Shown here: positions 1 to 5,016 of the stretch, piece after piece
How the letters are laid out: the number at the start of each line of letters is the position of its first letter
Numbering within the stretch: the first letter of the stretch is position 1
Origin: Burkholderiales bacterium
GTDB taxonomy: Bacteria; Pseudomonadota; Gammaproteobacteria; Burkholderiales; Burkholderiaceae_C
Reading direction: 5' to 3'
Length of the DNA stretch: 5,016 bases
Assembly: GCA_005789685.1 (NCBI GenBank)
Contig: SXXD01000188.1
Span: forward strand, 1 to 5,016
Translations under genes and position numbers: made by a program
The notes under the pieces: generated by a model
Told to the model about the DNA's origin: nothing
The model's input: the letters and a program-made list of their open reading frames with translations, nothing else
Databases searched by the model: none

Positions 1-248
1 ACCGTGACGCCCAAGGACTTGTCCCGATTGCGCTCCACTGTTTCTAACTCACCCTTGCGCACACTCACGCTCAGCCCACATCCCTCAGAAGCTTCAGCGC
101 CGGCATCGGTAGCACCGATCTTTTTGGCATGTTTCAAGGCAGAATCAACCAATCCTTCGAAAAAGTTTCGGCTGTAACTAAAACCGTCATGCGGGTGGTG
201 GGACTTGGAAGGGGCCTTGTCAGTCTGAAGCTTGGTTTTTTTGTTCAT
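1..248 (-). CDS. pmbA: PmbA/TldE, TldD partner protein (N-terminal part, cut by left edge)
   Basis: Reading the minus strand from the ATG at 248-246 gives 82 codons plus two bases, open to the window edge. It is the N-terminus of PmbA (TldE). The segment KKIGATDAGAEASEGCGLSV followed by SVRKGELETVERNRDKSLGV is the typical start of the first domain of the TldD/TldE family. In the known family, TldE pairs with TldD to form a cytoplasmic protease that processes modified peptides such as microcin B17 and degrades the antitoxin CcdA. The metal-binding catalytic motif lies in TldD, so none is expected here. About 30 N-terminal residues, with a His-rich SKSHHPHDG stretch, precede the conserved domain and are probably flexible. 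The full protein should be about 450 residues, so most of it lies left of the window. No clear Shine-Dalgarno precedes the ATG, but no other in-frame Met precedes the conserved part. The gene is divergent from darP, an arrangement also seen for yjgA/pmbA in E. coli. Confidence 0.93.
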   Translation of the reverse strand, partial: MNKKTKLQTDKAPSKSHHPHDGFSYSRNFFEGLVDSALKHAKKIGATDAGAEASEGCGLSVSVRKGELETVERNRDKSLGVT

Positions 249-275
249 TTGCGTCGAATTCGTCAAAACAGGCGA

Positions 276-304
276 TTATTTAAATTCACAGTGACGGCTA
301 TGAT
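276..304 (+). promoter_or_regulatory. Candidate sigma-70 promoter for darP-mog
   Basis: TATGAT at 299-304 matches the -10 consensus TATAAT at five of six positions. With a 17-bp spacer the -35 would be the weak TTATTT at 276-281. TTCACA at 285-290 resembles a -35 better but is only 8 bp from the -10. Initiation near 311 would leave a leader of about 29 nt. Assigned by eye only. Confidence 0.35.
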
Positions 305-329
305 ACTTGCCGTCCCGCTGAAAAGGCTT

Positions 330-334
330 AAGAG
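330..334 (+). promoter_or_regulatory. Ribosome binding site of darP
   Basis: AAGAG lies 5 nt before the ATG at 340 and is a modest Shine-Dalgarno. It supports this ATG, which also begins the residues expected at the N-terminus of betaproteobacterial DarP (MSRKFKKGYF). It is the clearest ribosome binding site of any gene start in the window. Confidence 0.5.
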
Positions 335-339
335 CTCAC

Positions 340-999
340 ATGTCCCGTAAATTCAAAAAAGGTTATTTCGTTCAAGGTCAATTTGTTGCCGAAGGCAGCG
401 AACTCGACCTCGAACTCAAACGCGAGCTGAAAGGGGGCGATGAACCCAGCCGCACTGACCTGAAAAAAGAGAGCGATGAGCTACAGAAACTGGGTGAGAG
501 TCTATTGGATTTACGCCTCGATCTGATGGCCAAAGCCGACCTGCCCGAAAAACTGGTCGATGCCGTGGCGGATGCCAAACGAATTACCAACTTTGAAGGT
601 AAGCGCCGTCAAATGCAATTCATTGGCAAGCTTATGCGCAAACTCGACGACGACGTCATTGAAAGCATCAAGGCAGCCCTGCTTGAACAAAACCAAGGGT
701 CGGCACAAGAAACATTGCAACTGCACTTGGCTGAGCAATGGCGCGACCGCTTGATCAGTGATGACGATGCTTGTGGTGAATGGCTGAAAAACTTTCCAGA
801 TACCGACAGCCAACAATTGCGCGCCCTGATTCGGCAAGCACGCAAAGATGCGCCCGCCATTTCTGCTGCCAGTGTTTCTCAAGGCTTGGCGCCAAGGCAA
901 AGTCGCGCTTACCGCGAAATATTTCAGCTGGTGCGCGCAGAAATGAGCAGCGCCTCGCAAGGTAACTCTGCCAACCAAGTCAACGACGACAATGAATAA
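340..999 (+). CDS. darP: DarP (YjgA, DUF615), 50S ribosomal subunit maturation factor
   Basis: This is a 219-residue protein of the YjgA/DarP family. The conserved blocks appear in order: KKESDELQKLGESL (42-55), ITNFEGKRRQMQFIGKLMRK (82-101), WRDRLISDDD (134-143), QQLRALIRQARKD (158-170) and SRAYREIFQLVR (188-199). In E. coli the protein binds late 50S precursors and promotes maturation of the peptidyl transferase centre. It is cytoplasmic, very rich in charged residues and predicted helical. It is longer than the 183-residue E. coli protein because of a Lys/Arg-rich N-terminus and a Ser/Asn/Asp-rich tail after residue 200, probably disordered. mog follows within 10 nt, so the two are almost certainly cotranscribed. 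The divergent pmbA neighbour supports the assignment. Confidence 0.93.
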   Translation: MSRKFKKGYFVQGQFVAEGSELDLELKRELKGGDEPSRTDLKKESDELQKLGESLLDLRLDLMAKADLPEKLVDAVADAKRITNFEGKRRQMQFIGKLMRKLDDDVIESIKAALLEQNQGSAQETLQLHLAEQWRDRLISDDDACGEWLKNFPDTDSQQLRALIRQARKDAPAISAASVSQGLAPRQSRAYREIFQLVRAEMSSASQGNSANQVNDDNE

Positions 1000-1008
1000 A
1001 CATTGAAC

Positions 1009-1626
1009 ATGACGCCATCAAAAGACACATCAAGCACAGAGCACGATCCCGTCAAAATTGGCATTGTCTCCATCAGCGACCGTGCCAGTAAGGGCGTCTA
1101 CGAAGACAAAGGACTGCCAGCACTTCAAACATGGCTTGGCCATGCCTTGAAAAATCCACTGCAATTCGAGTCTCGACTTATTCCTGACGAAAAAGAGCGC
1201 ATCAGTGCCACGCTGATTGAATTGGTGGGAGCTGGCTGCAGTTTGGTGCTCACCACAGGCGGCACTGGCCCAGCCATTCGAGATGTCACCCCAGAAGCCA
1301 CCTTGGCTGTAGCGGACAAAGAGATGCCCGGCTTTGGCGAACAAATGCGTCAGATCAGTTTGAAGTTTGTACCCACCGCCATCCTCTCAAGGCAAGTGGC
1401 CGTCATTCGGGGCCAGAGTTTGATCATCAATCTTCCTGGGCAACCCAAATCGATTGCAGAAACATTAGAAGGCCTAAAAGACAGCCAAGGGCAAAGCGTG
1501 GTGCATGGCATTTTTGCGGCCGTGCCCTACTGCATTGATTTGATTGGCGGTCCTTATTTGGAAACACACGACGAAGTGTGCAAAGCCTTCAGACCCAAAA
1601 CGGCCATTCGGCCACCCAAACACTGA
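1009..1626 (+). CDS. mog: Molybdopterin adenylyltransferase Mog
   Basis: This 205-residue protein closely follows E. coli Mog (195 residues). It catalyses Mg-ATP-dependent adenylylation of molybdopterin, the step before molybdate insertion in molybdenum cofactor synthesis. Visible motifs are GIVSISDRASKGVYEDKG (18-35), RLIPDE (56-61), LVLTTGGTGPAIRDVTPEAT (79-98), the block around MPGFGEQMRQIS (106-117) and NLPGQPKS (141-148). D60 and D92 match the E. coli aspartates (D49, D82) known to matter for activity. The frame is the same as darP and is closed by the darP stop TAA (997-999), so the start cannot be earlier than 1003. TTG at 1003 or ATG at 1009 are the only upstream choices. I prefer ATG, although neither has a clear Shine-Dalgarno, and translational coupling to darP is likely. 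Mog rather than MoaB fits because of the near-identical core and the C-terminal HGIFAAVPYCIDLIGGPY segment. Confidence 0.94.
   Translation: MTPSKDTSSTEHDPVKIGIVSISDRASKGVYEDKGLPALQTWLGHALKNPLQFESRLIPDEKERISATLIELVGAGCSLVLTTGGTGPAIRDVTPEATLAVADKEMPGFGEQMRQISLKFVPTAILSRQVAVIRGQSLIINLPGQPKSIAETLEGLKDSQGQSVVHGIFAAVPYCIDLIGGPYLETHDEVCKAFRPKTAIRPPKH
1597..1614 (-). terminator. Weak candidate terminator for trmJ-cysE, inside the mog 3' end
   Basis: On the minus strand GGCC-GAAT-GGCC (1613 to 1602) forms a 4-bp GC stem with a tetraloop, extended by a T-G wobble, and is followed by GTTTT. It starts 16 nt past the cysE stop. The stem and T-run are both short, so efficiency would be modest at best. It overlaps mog codons and may be coincidence. 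Confidence 0.22.
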
Positions 1627-1629
1627 GAA

Positions 1630-2409
1630 TTACTTGTCCAGCAACTGATTGAGTTTTTCAGCTTCAAAGGTTTCGCGCTTGGCTGCATCGCCAGGCATTT
1701 GAAGGGTCGCTGAATTGCCAGATTCTGAATTCATTTTTTCAAGCGCTTGCCAGAGCATGGCAATTTGATGTTCTTGACTGGCTGCGTTGTCGATCAATCC
1801 GCGCATCGCTTGCGACAAGGGATCGTCGTTTTGTGTCACGCCATAAGCTGAGAAGCCCATTTTGGATGCTGTTGCTTCGCGCTGTACATCGGCATCTTCC
1901 TGAATGATTCGTGCAGGATTGCCGACAGCCGTAGCGCCTTCTGGCACCGGCTTGGTGACCACCGCGTTGGACCCCACTTTAGCGCCATCACCTACAGTGA
2001 ATCCGCCCAGCACTTTAGCGCCTGCGCCAATGACCACATCTTTGCCCAAAGTAGGATGGCGCTTTGCACCTTTGTACAAAGATGTGCCGCCCAGCGTCAC
2101 GCCGTGGTAAATGGTGCAACCGTCGCCAATCTCGGCTGTTTCACCAATCACGATGCCCATCCCGTGATCAAAAAATACCCGCTCGCCCAACTTGGCGCCT
2201 GGGTGGATTTCAATGCCCGTGATCCAGCGTGAAAAATTGGAAATAAATCGGCCCAACCATTTGAATCCCATGTGCCAGCAAGCATGGGCCCACCTGTGCA
2301 TGACCACTGCATGAAGTCCTGGGTAACACGTGAGTACTTCCCATGACGTGCGCGCAGCAGGATCGCGGTCAAGGATGCATTGAATGTCGGAATGGATTCG
2401 AGAGAACAT
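1630..2409 (-). CDS. cysE: Serine O-acetyltransferase, short EpsC-type CysE with C-terminal extension
   Basis: This 259-residue protein acetylates L-serine with acetyl-CoA to give O-acetylserine, the first step of cysteine synthesis. Residues 65-170 form the left-handed beta-helix of hexapeptide repeats. They contain GIEIHPGAKLGERVFFDHG, GIVIGETAEIGDGCTIYHGV and TLGG, then RHPTLGKDVVIGAGAKVLGG. H82 in FDHG and H118 in KRHP correspond to catalytic and CoA-site histidines. E67 replaces the Asp of E. coli, as is usual in the short form. The helical N-terminal domain is much shorter than in E. coli (catalytic His at 82 against 158). After the helix a tail of about 85 residues includes FSAYGVTQNDDPLSQAMRGL and a probable helix or coiled coil (205-228), then ends LLDK. 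The gene lies 23 nt behind trmJ, without a visible Shine-Dalgarno, so coupled expression from the trmJ promoter is likely. Its stop is 3 nt from that of convergent mog. Confidence 0.93.
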   Translation of the reverse strand: MFSRIHSDIQCILDRDPAARTSWEVLTCYPGLHAVVMHRWAHACWHMGFKWLGRFISNFSRWITGIEIHPGAKLGERVFFDHGMGIVIGETAEIGDGCTIYHGVTLGGTSLYKGAKRHPTLGKDVVIGAGAKVLGGFTVGDGAKVGSNAVVTKPVPEGATAVGNPARIIQEDADVQREATASKMGFSAYGVTQNDDPLSQAMRGLIDNAASQEHQIAMLWQALEKMNSESGNSATLQMPGDAAKRETFEAEKLNQLLDK

Positions 2410-2432
2410 AAGCCAATGGTTTTGCGACGAGT

Positions 2433-3215
2433 CTACCTTTTTGAGTGAGCTGTTTCGATCATGGCTTTAGCAACACCTCTGAGAATATGGATTTCTTCGG
2501 GTGTGAGATCTGCTCGATTGAACAGCTGATTCAAACGGGGCATGAGTTTTTTAGGGGCCAAAGGATCGAGGAAGCCAATTTCAACCAAGGCCTTTTCCAA
2601 ATGACTTAGCATTCCCGCCACTTGAGCCGCATCGGCCACATTCGATTCATGCACAGGGGACGTAACAGGAAAACCACCTAAGGCTAAACGCCATTCATAG
2701 GCCACCAATTGAATGGCTGCAGCCAAATTCAAAGAGCCAAACGCCGGATTGGTTGGAATAGACAAAGCCACATGGCACTTGTAGACATCCTCGTTTGTCA
2801 TGCCGAAGCGTTCGGAGCCAAATAAAATTCCAATCGACGAGATGACCTCTTTCAGCTTAGGTTCATCGGCATTGACAGCATCCATTTGAGTCTGCGCAAG
2901 AGACCGGCCCAACAGCCCTTCAAAGTGCTCTCTGGGTGATCTCGTTGGAGGACCAAAATCTCGAGGCGTCATGGCCGTGGCACACAGATGAGAGATGCCC
3001 TCACAAGCTTCTTCTAGGGTGTCTACAATGCGGGTTTTGTCCAGCACATCATTGGCGCCACTGGCCCTTTGGATGGTTTCTTCCTTGCGCAAAATATTGG
3101 CGTAGCGCGGTGCCACCAACACCATTTCATCGAATCCCATGACCTTCAAGGCACGGGCGGCCGCACCCACATTGCCTGGGTGGCTGGTCTCAATCAAGAT
3201 AAATCGGGTTCGCAT
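2433..3215 (-). CDS. trmJ: tRNA (cytidine/uridine-32-2'-O)-methyltransferase TrmJ
   Basis: This 260-residue protein belongs to the SPOUT (SpoU/TrmH) class and closely resembles E. coli TrmJ (246 residues), which methylates the 2'-OH of position 32 in certain tRNAs using S-adenosylmethionine. Motif 1 is FILIETSHPGNVGAAARAL (5-23), and R21 matches the catalytic Arg23 of E. coli. The trefoil-knot SAM-binding segments are LFGSERFGMTNEDVYKCH (131-148) and IPTNPAFGSLNLAAAIQLVA (153-172). The C-terminal FLDPLAPKKLMPRLNQLFNR (215-234) and EIHILRGVAKAM (241-252) match the TrmJ-specific helical dimerisation extension. Residues 93-120 form a family-variable insertion. The ATG at 3215-3213 is the only start that keeps motif 1 intact. 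No Shine-Dalgarno precedes it. The gene is divergent from suhB and leads cysE. Confidence 0.93.
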   Translation of the reverse strand: MRTRFILIETSHPGNVGAAARALKVMGFDEMVLVAPRYANILRKEETIQRASGANDVLDKTRIVDTLEEACEGISHLCATAMTPRDFGPPTRSPREHFEGLLGRSLAQTQMDAVNADEPKLKEVISSIGILFGSERFGMTNEDVYKCHVALSIPTNPAFGSLNLAAAIQLVAYEWRLALGGFPVTSPVHESNVADAAQVAGMLSHLEKALVEIGFLDPLAPKKLMPRLNQLFNRADLTPEEIHILRGVAKAMIETAHSKR

Positions 3216-3239
3216 AGGGGCTATTGTCCCAGTTCCAAG

Positions 3240-3254
3240 TGCTCAAAATGAGCA
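3240..3254. repeat. Short inverted repeat (6-bp arms), possible operator
   Basis: TGCTCA-AAA-TGAGCA is a perfect inverted repeat with a 3-nt centre. It lies 25 nt upstream of the trmJ start, near where a -35 would fall for that gene, and about 115 nt upstream of suhB. Size and symmetry would suit a dimeric regulator, but a 15-bp site of this kind can occur by chance and I recognise no specific regulator. Confidence 0.3.
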
Positions 3255-3290
3255 AAACGAACTGTGGTCTGCGCCGAGGGCCAAATTTCA

Positions 3291-3299
3291 TGGGAAAAT
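3291..3299 (+). promoter_or_regulatory. Candidate extended -10 promoter of suhB
   Basis: TGGGAAAAT fits the extended -10 pattern TGn followed by GAAAAT (four of six to TATAAT). No recognisable -35 lies 16-18 bp upstream, which extended -10 promoters can tolerate. Initiation near 3306 would give a leader of about 50 nt that includes both the hairpin and the boxA-like element. Confidence 0.28.
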
Positions 3300-3309
3300 G
3301 CGCCATTCG

Positions 3310-3329
3310 CCTCTGACATCGCACAGAGG
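3310..3329 (+). promoter_or_regulatory. Hairpin in suhB leader holding an AGAGGA sequence
   Basis: CCTCTG (3310-3315) pairs perfectly with CAGAGG (3324-3329) around an 8-nt loop. The 3' arm plus the next base forms AGAGGA (3325-3330), a Shine-Dalgarno-like sequence. That sequence is 25 nt from the suhB ATG, too far for direct use, and no in-frame start lies closer because TAA at 3347-3349 closes the frame. The hairpin has no T-run, so it is not an intrinsic terminator. Confidence 0.35.
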
Positions 3330-3340
3330 AATTCAGTTTC

Positions 3341-3352
3341 TGTTCTTAAAAA
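3341..3352 (+). promoter_or_regulatory. boxA-like Nus-complex site in front of suhB
   Basis: TGTTCTTAAAAA matches the rRNA boxA TGCTCTTTAACA at nine of twelve positions. As I recall the sequence, TCTTAAAAATT is shared exactly with the boxA region of the lambda nutL site. It ends 3 nt before the suhB ATG and occupies the position where the Shine-Dalgarno should be. NusB/NusE bind boxA RNA, and SuhB joins that complex in E. coli. The E. coli suhB leader is reported to hold a boxA used for autoregulation through blocked translation and Rho. Function here is inferred from sequence and location only. Confidence 0.5.
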
Positions 3353-3355
3353 TTC

Positions 3356-4246
3356 ATGTCGACCAATCTCCACCCCATGCTCAACGTAGCCGTCAAGGCT
3401 GCACGCGCCGCCGGCGCCATCATCAACCGCGCGGCCTTGGACGTTGAGGCTGTTCGAATTTCGCAAAAGCAAGTCAATGACTTTGTGACCGAAGTCGATT
3501 TGGCCAGCGAAAACACCATCATCGAAACCCTTCTCACCGCCTACCCGCATCACGGTATCTTGGCCGAAGAGTCTGGCAAAACGCATGGCAACCCCGATGC
3601 CGATCATGTTTGGATCATCGATCCGCTTGATGGCACCACCAACTTCATTCACGGTTTTCCTGTTTACTGCGTCAGCATTGCGCTGGCCGTCAATGGCAAA
3701 GTAGAACAAGCCGTGGTCTACGACCCCTCACGCAATGATTTGTTCACAGCCACCAAAGGCCGCGGCGCCTACATGAACGACCGCCGCTTGCGCACCAGCA
3801 AGCGCACCCAAATGCATGAGTGCCTTATTTCCACAGGTTTCCCATTCCGCCCAGGTGACAACTTCAACCAATACCTGCGCATGATGGGCGAGGTGATGCA
3901 GCGCACCGAGGGTCTGCGCAGGCCAGGTGCTGCGGCATTGGACTTGGCCTATGTGGCCGCAGGTTTTACGGATGCGTTCTTTGAAACAGGTCTCCAGTCT
4001 TGGGATGTTGCTGCAGGCTCCTTGCTGGTCACGGAGGCGGGCGGCTTGGTGGGCAACTTCACGGGCGACGCCGATTTCTTGGAACAAAAAGAATGCTTGG
4101 CAGGCACGCCCAAAATTTACGGCCAGCTGGTTCCTATCCTGAGCAAGTACAGCAAATTCGCCAGTGCTGGCGAAAAAGCGGCCATGCGTGCAGCCGACAT
4201 CAAGGATACGGAAGCACGTCAATCCTCAACCGACAGCCCGATCTAA
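3356..4246 (+). CDS. suhB: SuhB, inositol monophosphatase family protein / Nus-complex factor
   Basis: This 296-residue protein is of the inositol monophosphatase superfamily and very close to SuhB. Catalytic metal-site motifs are all present: EES at 71-73, [12 protein letters not shown] at 86-97 (D89, D92) and [16 protein letters not shown] at 215-230 (D217). It should therefore hydrolyse inositol-1-phosphate. In E. coli the important role is different: SuhB binds NusA and strengthens the antitermination complex on rRNA operons. [17 protein letters not shown] (187-203) matches the E. coli segment around [16 protein letters not shown]. The start at 3356 is chosen because TAA at 3347 blocks anything earlier, and because HPMLN at 6-10 aligns with the E. 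coli start MHPMLN. The internal ATG (codon 8) is an alternative. The tail after about residue 265 is longer than in E. coli (267 residues in total), polar and probably disordered. No Shine-Dalgarno precedes the gene; a boxA-like element stands there instead. mutS begins 3 nt after the stop. Confidence 0.94.
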   Translation: MSTNLHPMLNVAVKAARAAGAIINRAALDVEAVRISQKQVNDFVTEVDLASENTIIETLLTAYPHHGILAEESGKTHGNPDADHVWIIDPLDGTTNFIHGFPVYCVSIALAVNGKVEQAVVYDPSRNDLFTATKGRGAYMNDRRLRTSKRTQMHECLISTGFPFRPGDNFNQYLRMMGEVMQRTEGLRRPGAAALDLAYVAAGFTDAFFETGLQSWDVAAGSLLVTEAGGLVGNFTGDADFLEQKECLAGTPKIYGQLVPILSKYSKFASAGEKAAMRAADIKDTEARQSSTDSPI

Positions 4247-4249
4247 GCC

Positions 4250-5016
4250 ATGACGGACGCGCTCGACTTGAGTGCTCACACGCCCATGATGCAGCAGTAT
4301 CTGCGCATCAAGGCGGAGTTTCCTGACACCCTGGTTTTTTACCGAATGGGTGACTTTTACGAAATGTTCTTTGAAGACGCCGAGCGTGCAGCGGGCCTCA
4401 TGGACATTACCCTCACGCACCGCGGTCAAACAGCAGGCAAGCCAATTGCCATGGCCGGTGTGCCGTTTCATTCTGTCGAAAACTATTTGGCCAAACTCAT
4501 CAAATTGGGTGAGTCTGTGGCCATCTGCGAGCAAGTAGGCGATGTGGCCACCAGCAAAGGCCCCGTTGAGCGCAAGGTGGTACGTGTTGTCACACCAGGC
4601 ACGCTCACAGACACTGAGTTGCTGTCTGATAAAAGCGAAGCCATTTTGTTGTCATTGCACATTGCGCCGCGCAATGCGTGCGGCATGGCTTGGCTGAGTG
4701 TCACACAAGGCATCTTGCATCTGGCCGAATGCACGCACGATGAATTGGCCGATTGGCTTGAGAGAATTGCACCCAGCGAGTTGTTGGTCAGCGCCAGCAT
4801 CACACCTAAATGGGAACAACAACTTCAATCCATGCGCTTGGGTCAACGTGGCATGGCCTTGTCACTCACGCTGCGGCCCGACTTTCAATACGAAGCTGGT
4901 TTAGGTCACAGCAAACTGATCAAGCAGCTCAATGTGGCCAGCCTGGCCGCATGGGATGCCGACAAGCTCAGTCATGCACATGCCGCAGCAGGTGCTTTGC
5001 TCACTTATGCAGAACA
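4250..5016 (+). CDS. mutS: DNA mismatch repair protein MutS (N-terminal 255 codons, cut by right edge)
   Basis: The frame is open from the ATG at 4250 to the window end with no stop, giving 255 codons of a protein normally about 850-880 residues long. It is MutS, which recognises mispaired and small looped bases and recruits Mut[21 protein letters not shown] (10-29) and [19 protein letters not shown] (31-49) include F36 and E38, the residues that in E. coli stack on and bond to the mispaired base. [20 protein letters not shown] (69-88) and [20 protein letters not shown] (89-108) complete domain [13 protein letters not shown] leads into the connector domain II, which covers the remainder. The ATPase and clamp domains lie outside the window. 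The start is three bases after the suhB stop with no Shine-Dalgarno, so coupled translation from suhB is likely. It aligns residue for residue with the E. coli N-terminus from HTPMMQQYL onward. Confidence 0.95.
   Translation, partial: MTDALDLSAHTPMMQQYLRIKAEFPDTLVFYRMGDFYEMFFEDAERAAGLMDITLTHRGQTAGKPIAMAGVPFHSVENYLAKLIKLGESVAICEQVGDVATSKGPVERKVVRVVTPGTLTDTELLSDKSEAILLSLHIAPRNACGMAWLSVTQGILHLAECTHDELADWLERIAPSELLVSASITPKWEQQLQSMRLGQRGMALSLTLRPDFQYEAGLGHSKLIKQLNVASLAAWDADKLSHAHAAAGALLTYAE

Larger units (their letters stand above)
249..339. promoter_or_regulatory. Divergent intergenic region pmbA/darP
   Basis: These 91 bases separate the two start codons and must carry promoters in both directions. 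The middle is AT-rich (about 275-290, ending in TTCACA) compared with the flanking genes. No convincing operator palindrome is visible. For pmbA on the minus strand, AAATAAT-like -10 sequences can be drawn from 274-283, but the spacing to any -35 is poor. Confidence 0.5.
3216..3355. promoter_or_regulatory. Divergent intergenic region trmJ/suhB with suhB leader
   Basis: These 140 bases separate two divergent start codons. They contain, left to right, a possible trmJ -10 (GACAAT on minus, 3228-3223), a 6-bp-arm palindrome (3240-3254), a possible extended -10 for suhB (3291-3299), a leader hairpin (3310-3329) and a boxA-like element (3341-3352). The listed elements are reported separately. No conserved small ORF is evident. 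If the GACAAT sequence is the real trmJ -10, its transcript would be close to leaderless, but no good -35 accompanies it. Confidence 0.6.

Noticed and set aside
285..307. TTCACA (285-290) as the -35 of the darP promoter
   Set aside because: It matches TTGACA well, but the only good -10 (TATGAT at 299) is 8 bp away, and nothing resembling a -10 lies 16-18 bp downstream.
129..350. A 73-codon plus-strand open frame spanning the pmbA start and the intergenic region
   Set aside because: It runs antisense to a clearly recognisable pmbA N-terminus, crosses the divergent promoter region and overlaps the darP start. The product resembles no family I know.
511..978. A 155-codon minus-strand open frame opposite darP
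   Set aside because: The strand is occupied by a well-conserved DarP on plus; the antisense product shows no domain or family pattern and is a coding shadow.
1640..1665. CAACTGATTG followed by AGTTTTTC as an intrinsic terminator for mog
   Set aside because: The possible stem is only 3 bp and AT-rich, and the T-run is separated from it, so it would not be stable enough to call.
3298..3447. A possible leader peptide from ATG 3298, preceded by GGGA, overlapping the start of suhB
   Set aside because: The GGGA is too close to the ATG, the frame runs deep into suhB out of phase, and its Arg/His-rich end is the frame-shifted reading of suhB codons. Transcription may even start downstream of it.
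3221..3709. A 162-codon minus-strand open frame running from inside suhB into the trmJ/suhB spacer
   Set aside because: It lies opposite the conserved catalytic segment of suhB. Its length follows from suhB codon bias and the product is unrecognisable.
3728..4222. A 164-codon minus-strand open frame opposite the second half of suhB
   Set aside because: Another antisense shadow of suhB with no recognisable motif and no ribosome binding site.

Overview
The window is ordinary bacterial chromosome from a betaproteobacterium, most likely Burkholderiales and close to Comamonadaceae. The protein sequences (PmbA, SuhB, a CysE with a long C-terminal tail) read like that group. Base composition is moderate for the family, which would suit a low-GC member such as a Limnohabitans- or Rhodoferax-like freshwater bacterium. 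The genus is inference only. There are no mobile elements, CRISPR arrays, RNA genes or signs of recent transfer.

Layout: (1) 1-248, minus strand, the first 82 codons of pmbA/tldE, running off the left edge. (2) 249-339, a divergent promoter region. (3) 340-1626, plus strand, darP (yjgA) followed almost at once by mog. (4) 1630-3215, minus strand, trmJ then cysE (transcribed right to left), convergent with mog across a 3-nt gap. (5) 3216-3355, a second divergent intergenic region that carries the suhB leader. (6) 3356-4246, plus strand, suhB. (7) 4250-5016, plus strand, the first 255 codons of mutS, 3 nt after suhB and cut by the right edge.

All seven genes are recognisable housekeeping genes. 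Three concern the translation machinery: DarP in 50S subunit maturation, TrmJ in tRNA 2'-O-methylation, and SuhB, whose E. coli counterpart belongs to the NusA/B/E/G antitermination complex that acts on rRNA operons. The others are Mog (molybdenum cofactor), CysE (cysteine synthesis), PmbA/TldE (TldD partner) and MutS (mismatch repair).

I found no undescribed multi-gene system. The most interesting signal is regulatory. A boxA-like element, TGTTCTTAAAAA at 3341-3352, sits directly before the suhB start codon, where a Shine-Dalgarno sequence would be expected and is absent. E. coli suhB is reported to be autoregulated by the Nus complex through a leader boxA, so this may be a betaproteobacterial version of that circuit. 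mutS follows 3 nt behind suhB and could be drawn into the same control.
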